The notes below the pieces were generated by a model. The model was not told where the DNA came from and ran no database searches. It saw only the letters and a list, made by a program, of their open reading frames with translations. A stretch of 64,000 nucleotides of DNA. Source: Tetragonia tetragonoides (Eukaryota > Streptophyta > Magnoliopsida > Caryophyllales > Aizoaceae). Positions within the stretch are counted from its first letter, which is position 1; every line of letters starts with the position of its first letter. A program made the translations under genes and the position numbers. The stretch lies in contig CM076144.1 in assembly GCA_038025085.1 (NCBI GenBank), forward strand, positions 22,017,501 to 22,081,500. Direction: 5' to 3'. Positions 20,670 through 31,690 of this stretch are shown piece by piece.

Positions 20670-23550
20670 TGTAACACCCCGAATTTCCGTCTAATTTAAA
20701 ACCATTTAAAATCACGAGTTGCAGCGGAAAAACCATAGAAATTCGAAGCGCTACCGCCGTATATAATGTTTAAATTAAATACAAGGTTAGAAAGAAACCA
20801 AATGTTTATATCTCAAACATACATACTAGATAATTAAATAATAACTATCCTCTCCAACTAAAACTTAAAACAAATAATCCAAATGAAATAAGAAATAGTA
20901 AACTATTAATTCTCATGCAAGAGAATTAATCTCATTACAATAATAAAAATCCTAATATTATAGAAATTCCAATCTAAACAATAAAAGTAAATTGTTCTTA
21001 GAAGATATACAATCTTCTTCCGTCGTCTCCCCTAGCTCACACCACGAGCTACAAATCCTGTCAATCTACTCCCCCATATAGACGAATTCCATATACGTTC
21101 ATCATAGGCCCACCATTGAAGAGAAATGGACAACAAACACAAGTAAAATGAAAAACAACTAATTAGCTACGCTGAGTAATTCATAACCACACAATCCATT
21201 TTAAAATCTCCACTTAAGCCATCATGCTTAATAAATATGCTTGAATAAATAAAAGACGAAACGCTTTAATTTAAACAACCAGGCGATCCAAATAATAAAT
21301 CCAATATTTATTATTATCCATTAGCCAAGTTCATTAGAGAGAAGAGAATCGCATGAATGTAAGAACCAACCGCAGAAGGCTCAATAGGATCAAAATTCCT
21401 GTGCATAATAGCAAAGAGGGATCAACCGTCCCGGAGTATAGATGACTCCCGAATTACTTCTAGATGTTCCTAAGTGTGCATACCCTCTCTCAACCCTTAG
21501 GTTTACAAAAGGAACAGTTTCCCAATTAAAACTTCACTTGCCCAGTTACTCATGTATGGATACAAGCTTTAACCAATTACGTTGGGGCCATAACCAATGA
21601 AACCCACGCCACGTACCTGTTGACAATTCCCATTCGCTCCCTTTGGTGGATCCATTACCAAAGAAATCTTAACTCTCAATTTATCAATTTAAAGGTGATC
21701 ACATAGTCAAGTAAATCACATAAGCTTGGTCCTCAAGTAACACAATATGGTTACAATTTACGATAGCATTGTACATGAATGGCATCTAGACTTCAATTCA
21801 AAACCACCTAGTTCAATACCTTTACATAGGTTCCAATAGTCAATGTTCATTTCAACTTATTGAAGTAACATGCTTACTAACATGAATCCACATGCTTACC
21901 AACATGATACAAAGAATAAAAATACAAGCTATATTCCAATTGAACAATTATTAACATAATTTTCGTTCATTAACCATAATAAATCATGCATTTCCTCACA
22001 TGAATATTAACAAGTAGACATTGCTACACAAAGTGAATTTTCAACATAATACATGCATTCACTAACATTTAATTCTATACTAATTCTCAAAAGGAAATAA
22101 ATATCAATTACTCATTTCCAAAATACTCACAAGTCCAAATATGAATTATCATTCTCAATCCAATACCAGACAACATGAATACAATTTCCACTAGACATGA
22201 ATTATGACAATGAAATTACATATTCACCAACCAATACTAGACAATGAATTACCTTTAACAAATCGGCAAATCACGACAATTAACGTAAGCTCCTTACGTT
22301 CACGTGCGGTCAACCGGTCCTATAAAATCCACAATACACCAATAGTCAATACCTTGAATACTAAACCACTTTATTAAGCTTTAAAGATGATTTAGTACCC
22401 TTAATTAGATTAATTAAGTTGCTTGAATTTTTAGTTACTCATGCATGCTCAAAGTTTCCAAAAACAATTTACACAACTAAATTAGAAAACTTTCCAAAAC
22501 CCTAAAAACAAGTCAACAAGTCAAAACAAGTCAACCATCATCACCAGCATCAACCACCACCTCACCACTGCCGCTGACCACCGTCCAGCGGCGGAGGTGG
22601 CCGTGACAGTCACGGCTAGCCGCCCAGCGGCTGCGCACGGTCCAGCCGTGCGCTGTACACGGCCTGGCCGTGTCCAGCCAAACCCTAATCTTTTTTTTTT
22701 TGTTAATCAAACTTAACAAATTCAAATCTAAATTAAATCCGAATAATTAATAAAATTCCAGATTTAATAAAATACAAGATCCAACCTTTTAAACTCAAAC
22801 TTTGATTCAATTCAATAAAACAACAAACCCAACCCTAATCATGATCCTATCATGCAAAAACAATAGAACCTAGCAAACCCTAGGCAAAACATAAATTAGG
22901 GTTTACTCATACAAAACTAGGGTTCATTAAAACTCATACTTGAATCAAATTTAAAGCTTTTAAGAATCAAAAATAAGTTTAGAACACTTACTTGGAAATC
23001 AAAAGGATTAAATTTGAGCAATATGATGAATTGTGAAAGAGTGTTGAGATTCTCTTTCTTTTCTCCTTAAGTTCGGTCGGCCGTGTGAGAGTGAGAGAGA
23101 GAAGCATTTTTTTTTTTTTTTTTTTTTTTTTGATTTGGTCAAGAGTCAGTTTATTTAGAAGCTGAGTGTATTTAATGACTAAATACACTGCTTACTTATC
23201 TCAACCTCTCCTTTCCTAAAACTTCTCCTGGAATCACTCCACTAACCAACAATTTAGGAAATAAATTTTAAAACAAATTTTCAGAATTTCTCACCCCTAT
23301 TTTCGGCTAGGGTGGCCGAAAATAAGGCCCGAAATTGCCTTATAATTTTCGGCCACTTCCGAAAATTATAGAGCACAAATACTTTTATTTATTTTGGCCC
23401 AATTACATTTTAATTAAGTCCAAAACCAAAATCCAATATTAATTAGGCACTTTAAACATTTATGAGCCCAATTAATTATTTAAATCCGAAATTGCATTTT
23501 CTTTTTGAGTAATTATTATTTTAAAATGAATAATAATAAGGGGTATTACA
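20670..23550 (-). repeat. Element B 5' LTR
   Basis: A 2,881-bp LTR, TGTAACACC to GGTATTACA in plus orientation, paired with 9574-12472. It would carry the element's promoter on the minus strand. Differences from the 3' LTR include a shortened GC-rich patch (22560-22680) and a longer T-run (23107-23131). Outside it lies the target duplication CTGAA. Confidence 0.9.
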
Positions 23551-25686
23551 CTGAATAAACGTCGTCCATACCCAGTAAAAACAATTTCGCAAACCTTACC
23601 TGGGTTTTAGAAGAATCATTGAAATTCATTTACATGCACAAGTAATCATACATTCAAGCACACGCATACTCAATATTCAATTACATGCAAATCTTGCTTT
23701 AGTGATCATTCGAACACAACAGACAATCCATCTTGATTAGAGTAATAAGAGAGCGAATAAAATAGTGATTACCCATACTGTTCATCGATTGATATTGACA
23801 TGACATGGACTTACTTTAGTGTATATTCACACTATCTCTAATATAATAATCGATGCGTAGAGAATTAACAAATGGGGAATGATCTATCCCGAACACGCTA
23901 CGAGGTGTCCATAAGTAACTTGGGAATCATGCATCCCTAGACTACATCAATTAGATACAGTTTCGATTTCTCGATGACTCCTAGGGATCCATTAGGAGTT
24001 TTATTCTCATTTACAATACAATTTACATGATTTGCATTGGTTGACTTAGTGGTACAACGAGACCACGACTCACTACTTCATTTCATGTTTATGACAATAA
24101 ATAGTAATAATGACGATAATGACATTTATGCACAATAAGACTAATCATGCTTGATATATGTCTAATGAAATTTGGGCAGCACTTCGGCAGTAAAACTTGA
24201 TATCCAAAATTTCACATTCAACAAATACATCCAACAAAGTATAATAAGTGCTCATTACCACTCAATAATAACCCATTTCATTTAGCACGGATAATATATC
24301 ATAATAATATTAACAATCTCCATCACATAACTTATTCAATAATTAGCATATGAACTAATTAATTAACAAAACTTCATAAACTCAGCATGCTCATTATAAT
24401 TCATAATTGCAATGAAGAATACAATTCTAATTTTCATAATAAACGTCTGTATAATTTAATCATACTTAGCATATTAAATTCACAACAAATAGGCAATTAG
24501 CACATAACAAGTCAAAACCTTTTTATGGGTTTTGGAAGGAGGTAGGCACAGTTTCTTACCTAACAAATTCTCATTTAACAGTATGTAAGCTTCCAAATCA
24601 CGACCCGATCACTCATGTCTATTAGGTCCTAATTAAATACAATTAGCGAGACATAATCAGTAAATATGAAAATCTAAACAGTAGAAAAATATTAATCTAA
24701 TATTTTATTTAAATTCCTTGATTTTTTTAAATCAATCTAGACTTTTGAAAATCAGGATTCGGGTTCCAAACGAGAACAGAAAAGTAAAACCAATTAATTA
24801 AAAACTGCTGAAAATCGAATTAATTAAATTGCGAAAATTAAAAATTGAATCCCTAACTTATTGTGCAAGTATCGACCACTGTCACCCACAAGGGGACCTA
24901 TGGTCGGGCCCATCAGCACCATCACCACCCACCGGCCGCCCTTGGCCGGTGGTGGCACCGATGGCTCGCCGGAGCCACGACGAAGAGAGAGAAAACAAGC
25001 GAAAGGGAGAGAGAGAGATCGCGCGAAGAGAGAGAAAAAGAGAGTGAGTGCGCGAGAGAGTGAGTGCGGGAGAGAGAATTTCTGAGCAAAGGAGGACGAC
25101 GACGCCGACCATCACTGGCGCTCGCCCAGGCGGCGACCTGGCGACGCCGGGGTGGCGCGACCGCGCGCGACAGGGGGTCGGGGAGAGAGAAACAGAAAGC
25201 GAAGAGAGAAGGAGAAAGAGAGAGAAAGTGATGGCTCACCTTGGCGGTGGCCCTGGTTGATTCCGACGACTTGTGGACGAGCAAGGAGGAGGGGAGACGG
25301 AGGTTGAGAGAGAGAGGAGAGAGAGTGAACCGTGAGGGAGGAGAGAGGAAGTGAGGCTTTGGTTCAGTTTTGCAAACTGATGAAATTGCTCATCTTTTTG
25401 TTTATAGGTCTCCATTCAACCAAAGTCAATCCTACTAGGTTTAGGTTTAATTTTCTGATTTAAATGCTAATTAAAACTAATTAAAACAATATGAATAACC
25501 CTAATTCATACATAAAACAATTTAATTAGATCCCCCAATTTTAATAAATATAAATCACGAAATTCCCACATAATAATAATTATCACGAAATCCCCCAATT
25601 TAATAAATACACAGTTTAAATATCCGAAACTATTTATAAATGAATTATAAATCGATATAATAATATAGAAAATTAGGGGTATCACA
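23551..25686 (-). repeat. Element A 5' LTR, outer fragment
   Basis: Continuation of the LTR interrupted at 9573. It ends GGTATCACA at 25686, giving an LTR of about 2.44 kb with TG...CA ends. It contains a GC-rich patch with GCCGG and GGCGGTGG motifs (24895-25155) and GA-rich simple sequence (25000-25345). Short ORFs across that patch on both strands are composition artefacts. Confidence 0.8.
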
Positions 25687-26441
25687 CCCTCTAATACTTA
25701 AAAGCAATATCTAGCATACTTGTGATAAAGTAAGGAGAAGCCAAATGTACCTCAATAGGTTTGTCATCAACCTTCTTACCAAATTCATCAATGTCGATTC
25801 TGGTTGATGTGAGAATTATTGTTTCTATTGGCTAACTTGTCTCCATTACATTCATTTTCACAAGTCTTTTGAGATATCTGTCCAAAAGGAAGGAACACGA
25901 GTCGTTAGAAGGTCTAGTTCCCCCTATAAGTGGCGCTACACTTTTACGAGAAGCCAAACACTTGTATTTATCCTGCGGTCCCTACTCTGTTCCCTCAGGA
26001 GCTGGAGGAAGGGAAACATTGGCTTCGCGCAAGCCCTTCTCGTCTAAAGCTTTATCCATGTATGCAGCAGACAGTTAATGGATACGGATGACTCAAGGCT
26101 CTTGGGGAAAGGGTTTTATCAAAATCATTTGACCTTCTTTTGTTGTACTCTTTCACCCTTGGCCTTACCTTGTTCCTTACCATGGTCCCATTGTCATCAT
26201 TTTGTTCATGGTTGTACCACATAATGCCAAACAATGTTTCTTTAGAATTGGTTCAGCTCTTCCTATGTGGATAACTTGGATGGTCCTGCAAGAACTCAAG
26301 GTACATCTAAGGTTCAATGTTAGAGACATATGTAGTATAAATCACAAACAAGGAAAAAAGATATCGTTTGAATTTCCTTGGTGGAGTTACTGACGATTTG
26401 ATCCAAGGAGCATGAGCTTTTTACCTTCCAAAATCAAATAC
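25687..26441 (-). pseudogene. Coding-like remnant, unrecognised
   Basis: The minus strand shows protein-like stretches in one consistent frame with few stops: KSVAPLIGGTRPSNDS, SFLLDRYLKRLVKMNVME, STRIDIDEFGKKVDDK and IEVHLASPYFITSMLDIAFK (about 25985 down to 25700). Upstream pieces (26100-26250) are in other frames. It does not match RT, integrase or gag that I can recognise. It lies between element A and LINE-2, on the 3' side of copia remnant C, and may be C's 3' ORF or an unrelated host or transposon protein. Confidence 0.35.
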
Positions 26442-26610
26442 TTTTTTTTTTTGGAAAGTTAATAATTTTATTTCCAAAAACATATGATCGTTATATATCA
26501 TTTGCTTCCACCCAGTTACAACAACCTGGTGAAGCGATGTTAAACAGCTTACATTTCCAATTGCTTCCACCCCACGCATGGGGAGGAAAATACAGTCAGA
26601 AAAGAGAAAA

Positions 26611-29600
26611 ATACTATGGAAAACAGTTCAGCTCATTATACATCAATGGTTGCAATTTCAGGCAATTATAGCTATGAGCCTTTGCATGTAACTGATTTAT
26701 AATCTTCCTGCAAGCTTCTCTAACTGTGATGCTCACTTGTTTAAAAATCTTGGAATTTCTGGCTTCCCATATTGCGTAGCACACAGCAGCAAGAACAACT
26801 TTGATCACTTTCTTGCGTGCAAACTTCCCCACAGCAGCTTTCAAACCCCAAGTAACTACCTGATCCCACGAGTAACCAGGTATAGGCATTCCTACCCACA
26901 GCATCATGACTTGCAGCATCTCCCTTGAATAAGAACACTCAAAGAAGAGGTGTGTATGAGATTCATTAGCTGAGCTACACAGAACACATCCCAGGCTTGT
27001 AATATTTCCAATACCAAATATGTCCAGCCTATCCACAGTAGGCAGTCTCTGCTTGCAAACCATCCAAAAGCAAAAGGCCTTCTTAGGCAAACTCAAAGGA
27101 GCCCAACACAGCTTGGTAAAGGTCAGTGAGGGCCTATCTGGAACCATGTCTCGATAAGCACCCTTGATTGTGTAATTACAAGCAGTCACCATTGAATGTT
27201 TAACAGTCTCTCTATCCCCAAAGATCTTCTTAATCATCCAAGAAGCCTGTGTAGGACAATCCATGTCCCAAAAACTCCTTCCTCTGATATAGTACACAGA
27301 AACCCATTGTATCCATAATTTCTCCTTAAGTTTGTAAATATCCCAAACCAATTTCCCTATGAAAACCAGATTCCACAACTGCATTTGATAAATAACAAGA
27401 CCACCTTTAGATTTAGGAGCACAAACTTGGTCCCAAGCCACCAGTGACCTCTTGGAAGGGTTACAAGAACCAGTCCAAAGGAAAGCTCTGCATAGCTTTT
27501 CAATATGATTAAGCACTGTCTGAGGAAGAACAAACACTTGTGACCAATAAGATTGCAATGAGAAGACTACACTTTTCAACAACTGCAACCTTCCTGCATA
27601 AGAGAGTATCCTACTAGTCCAAAGTGTCATTCTGGCAACCACCTTGTCAATGATGGGCTGACACTGATCCACTGTTAACCTCTTAGAAGAAAGAGGAACT
27701 CCTAGGTACTTAACTGGCAAAGTACCCTTGACAAATAAGGTATTCTGCAGCACAGTCTGATGTTGCTCTTCAGTTAGGCCACCAAAATAAATTTCAAACT
27801 TATTCACATTTGCTTGCAACCCAGAAGCAGCTGAAAAAAACATTTAATTGTGCTAAGAATAGCCTGATTGACTGTAAATCACCCTTGGAGAAAAGCAACA
27901 AATCATCTGCAAAAGTGATGTGACACAATTTGAATTTGGAGCATCTAGGATGGTACTTCAATGGAGGTTGATTCTTCAGTTGATCCAGGCTTCTAGACAT
28001 GTACTCCATCCCCTGAACAAAGAGGTAGGGAGATAAGGGATCCCCTTGCCTCAGGCCCTTTTTTGTAGTGAAAGGTTGTAACAAATACCCATTGTAACAT
28101 ATAGAATAGCTTACAGTTGACACACAAGCCATGACTATGTGTACAAATCTAGTAGGGAAATGCAAAGCATATAACATTTGCTCAATAAAAGACCATTCTA
28201 CCGAATCATAAGCCTTCCTCTAGGTGAAATGTGCTTCCTTCCATAGTGCTTCACAATTTCATGTGCCAATATAACATTTTCAGTGATTTTCCTACCCTTT
28301 ACAAAAACAGATTGCTCCCCATGAATTATAGAGTCAAGAACACTACACATTCTATTTGCAACTACTTTAGAATCTTGTACAGGACATTGCAACAAGAAAT
28401 AGGTCTAAACTCACCAACAAGAGAGGGATTAGTTACCTTGGGCACTAGAGTAATGGTGGTACAGTTGAGACTTTTGAGCATCCTCCTACTATGCACCAGA
28501 TCAATCACAGCTTCACACACATCTTTATGAATCACAGGCCATGCTTTCTTGCAGTAGCTTGCTGTAAAACCATCAGGGCCTGGTGATTTTTCTTCATCCA
28601 TCCCCCAAAGTGCACTTTTTACCTCTACAATAGTAAAATCAGCAGCCAAAGCAAGTTGTTGATTTATATTTAACACTGGACCTTGCTCAACAATCTCAGT
28701 ATTAATAACAGGTATACTATCAGCTCTTGCACCCATAAGCCCCTTGAAAAAAGCAAGAAAAGCCTCTTGGATCTGATCTTGATTCTCAATTTTGGTACCA
28801 TTTGTGTCATATATATATGTAATCTTATTGCTAGCTCTTTTGGCCTTTACAGAGGCATGGAAGTATTTTGTATTACCATCCCCACACTGCAACAATTTAA
28901 TTCCAGCTTTTTGCTTCAATGAGGCTTCCTCTATCTGATTCAGTCTATTCAACAGTGAGATCTTCAATTTTTAATCTTCAATCAGTTGAGGGTTGAAAAG
29001 ATCACTCTTGATTTTGCTTTGGATATCATTTAACTCAATAGAAGTGTAACTAATTTGGCTCTGTATCCCATGAAATTGCCTTGAAAAAAATTTTAAAGCT
29101 GTCTTCACTCTCTTCAATTTCTGCATGACTCTGAACATAGGGACTCCCCTCCCCTGAAAATGCCAATTATCTTCAACCAATTGCAAAAACTTCTCATCTT
29201 CAGTCCAATGAGAAAAGAACTTGAATGGTTTGTTGCCATGAGAAGTATCCTGAGTGATAGTAACTATCCCTGCACAATGATCAGATAGTTGGCTCTGCAT
29301 AAAGTCAACCTCAGCCAAAGGAAACTCTTGTAGCCACTCTTCATTGCCTATCACCCTGTCAAGCTTTTTATAAACTCTACTGCTAGAGCTATGTCTGTTA
29401 CACCAAGTGAAATCCCAACCTTTGCCTCTTATGTCAGCGAGCTTCAGATCAAAAAATAAGTCATGCAGCTCTGTGTAACCAGTGTGTCTCCCTGTAGTGT
29501 TTATCCTTTCATCCACCCTCAAAGTAGCATTGAAATCACCTCCAATCAACCAAGGAACAGTCACAACCCCTTGATTCAAAATCTCCAGCTTCTATTTCTC

Positions 29601-29947
29601 CCAATTAAATCATTTCTCCCATAAACAGTTACAAAGAGAATTGTAGCGGTAGTGCCCAGCCATCTGACCTCTGCAGTAATACATTGGTCCATTTCTAAGA
29701 CAACCCTCACCACTACTTTTGTGGAGTCCCAAACTAGCATAACCCTACCATTTGGTGCAGATTGATGGTTACAAACCAACCTCCAATCAACTCCCAAGTT
29801 ATTCTGCATTTTAGCTATACTACAAAGCTTTATTTTAGTCTCAAGTAACCCAGCAATATCAATCTTATTGTACTGTAAAAAGTTCCTAAGACCCCTCTGC
29901 TTAGAGGGTTTATTTAAGCCTCTCATGTTCATGAAGAGGCTCTTCAT
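26611..29947 (-). pseudogene. LINE-2 ORF2: endonuclease, reverse transcriptase, zf-RVT
   Basis: 29576-29947 holds the endonuclease N-terminus (MNMRGLNKPSKQRGL, AGLLETKIK). 28971-29579 holds GGDFNATL and SDHCAG. 28362-28967 enters RT (ECG-type FHASVKAKRASNK, EEKSPGPDGFTASY, SLNCTTITLVPK). 28198-28395, 27800-28177 and 26614-27843 complete RT (GLRQGDPLSPYLF, catalytic FADD near 27901-27912, KYLGVPLSSKRLT) and the zf-RVT domain (PLSLPKKAFCFWMVCKQRLPT, C-C-H region). There are about five frame breaks. All catalytic motifs are visible, so this is a fairly recent inactive copy. Confidence 0.88.
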
Positions 29948-30193
29948 TGGACTGTTGTTTCCTGTGTGGAGGGCTTATCCCTTGCCTCCTTCTCCATCTC
30001 CTCTTGAGTCTCATCCTCTATCACAACTACGGTTCCATCAGCCAGAGTGTCAAAAATGACAGTCTTACTAGTGCTAGCTAGAGCTTCAAAGGAGTTAGAA
30101 ACAGGAACTGTAGCTACAGCATTTGCTGCTCGCTTTCCCTTGGATAAAACAGTGCTCCACCCTTCATTAGTACCAGCATTCTCAACAGGAACT

Positions 30194-31256
30194 GGTTCAG
30201 CATTTTTCTTTGCGGCCCACTGTCCTTTTGGGATTGTTCTTCTTCTTCTTTCTGGCCCATTGAGAATTAGCAGCAGGTTGTTGAATTAAAGGTTTTCCAC
30301 AATCCTCAATATGGTGCCCAAATTTCAAGCATTTGGTACAAAGTACAGGCTCCCAGTCATATTGAATTTGCTGTGAGATTAACAGTCCCTCATCATCAGT
30401 CACAGTTACTTCCCTCATTAGTGGTTTAGTTATGTCTATCTCCACTAAGAGCCTAGCGTAAGAGATCCTTTCTTGCCTAGTAGTTACGTGATTTGTCATT
30501 AAAGGCTTCCCTAAGCAGCTACCAATACGGCTTAATGAGTCAACTGACCAACAAAATAATGGCAATTTAGGTAGTTGAACCCATAGAGGTAGATTCCTAA
30601 TGGTCCCTGCATTAATCTGAAAGTTTTCCTCCCATTGTCTCAAAATAAAGGGTTTGAAATTATACACATACGGACCACCATCTAGCACCTTCTGCATATC
30701 TTCATCAGATTGGAAACGAAACACAAAATACCCATCCTCATGAGGAAATATTTTTGGAACAACACCCTTCCAAAATGCAGTAACATAATTTCCAATTTGT
30801 TTCAAGAAATGATGTTCTCCCAGCACAAATCCAATTAATGTGTATCTCCATTTTTCCGATTCAGATTTCAATTCAAGCTTATCTAAAACTCCCACAGGTT
30901 TCCCTTCCCTCATTACAGGTGGTACAAAATTCAATTTAACACAAGGGTTTCCAGGGTGGGGAGGGATTTGCAAACCTGCCGGTGACGGAGCTAAGACAGA
31001 CGCCTGTGACACCGGAGATGGTATCGGACCAGGTGTAGCAACCATCTCCAACCTTCTTGCAACATTCCCTCCTGGTTCCCCCGAGAGACCTGGGATACCC
31101 TTTGAGTGCGACATGCCGGAAAAAGCAACACTGTCATCCTCCGAAACAACACCCTCTTCCACCGGAGATAGTTCAATGGTACCTTGATCCTTCAAAGAAA
31201 TCCTTCAGCGATGATTTTTTGGTCTTGACAGCAGAACGCTTACCATTCTTACCCAT
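30194..31256 (-). pseudogene. LINE-2 ORF1 (DUF4283 and zinc knuckle)
   Basis: The ATG at 31254-31256 opens MGKNGKRSAVKTKKSSLKDF, homologous to the start of LINE-1 ORF1. A one-base shift near 31195 moves to the long frame 30197-31195. This has a Pro/Ser-rich linker, the DUF4283 core (HEDGYFVFRFQSDEDMQK, GGPYVYNFKPFILRQW, LPLWVQLPKLPLFCW), a C-terminal zinc knuckle (CTKCLKFGHHIEDC) and a Lys-rich tail. It is the complete model against which the LINE-1 deletion can be read. Confidence 0.85.
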
Positions 31257-31340
31257 TGAAAACAAGTAAAAATGGTGGTCGGGTGCACGATAGCAATTTC
31301 GCCGTATCGTGCGCCCCACGAGCTTCTCTCTCTGCACTGG

Positions 31341-31690
31341 TCGCTTGAGTTAATCGTAATACTTATGACAAGTGTTATCTCATTTTATAACTCACTTCCA
31401 CCAGCATTCAGCTCAGATGGAACAGTGGAGGGAACACAAGAGGGACCAGATACATGTGATGTCATGTTCCCCATGTTTGTAGCACTCCCGATTTTGTCTG
31501 AATGAAACACTAGCATTGACTACAGTCCCTTCCCTGTTCGCACAAGGTCAAGACTGGGCACAATCTTTTCACAATAAACATGATCTCTTACAACTCCAAT
31601 AATTCATTCATCACCTTGCAAAGCACTATCAAGCAAGGCATTAGTACCATCAAAACACAATTTGACAACTTCACAACCTTACTCAAGTGA
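31341..31690 (-). pseudogene. Coding-like remnant next to LINE-2
   Basis: The minus strand reads a Ser/Pro-rich stretch (MTSHVSGPSCVPSTVPS, ELNAGGSEL) with few stops. It may be the other side of the sequence into which LINE-2 inserted, that is, part of element C. There is no domain I can name. Confidence 0.3.

Larger units (their letters stand above)
9574..23550 (-). mobile_element. Ty3/gypsy element B, complete chromovirus (Tekay/Del type)
   Basis: A structurally complete, 13,977-bp minus-strand element. It has a 5-bp target duplication CTGAA (9569-9573, 23551-23555), TG...CA ended LTRs of 2,899 and 2,881 bp, a primer binding site, a polypurine tract and the order gag-protease-RT-RNase H-integrase-chromodomain. 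The integrase GPF/Y-type module followed by a chromodomain marks a chromovirus. LTRs near 2.9 kb and the domain wording fit the Tekay/Del clade. Gag-pol carries many stops and frameshifts. It is inserted into the 5' LTR of element A and itself carries a CACTA element. Confidence 0.93.
1..25686 (-). mobile_element. Ty3/gypsy element A, 5' part, interrupted by LINE-1 and by element B
   Basis: This is a minus-strand LTR retrotransposon running off the left edge of the window. Its own sequence is 1-2601, about 7621-9573 and 23551-25686. Read 5' to 3' on its strand, it has an LTR that in plus orientation starts TGTAACACC (9264) and ends GGTATCACA (25686). Then follow a perfect primer binding site, a leader with a 326-residue ORF, gag with one zinc knuckle, a protease and the start of reverse transcriptase. 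Integrase and the 3' LTR lie outside the window, so the clade and its target-site duplication cannot be confirmed. The protease and RT resemble those of element B, which is a chromovirus. LINE-1 (2602-7620) and element B (9574-23550) are later insertions into it. Confidence 0.85.
26442..31340 (-). mobile_element. LINE-2, plant L1-type retrotransposon
   Basis: A near full-length minus-strand LINE: poly(T) on the plus strand at 26442-26452 (its 3' tail), ORF2 from 29947 to 26614, and ORF1 from 31256 to 30197. The 5' UTR runs to an uncertain end near 31340. It is the same family as LINE-1. I could not find a clear target-site duplication. Confidence 0.88.

Noticed and set aside
24829..25284. Several overlapping ORFs on both strands in the GC/GA-rich patch
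   Set aside because: All frames are open because of composition. They sit inside the element A LTR and have no domains.
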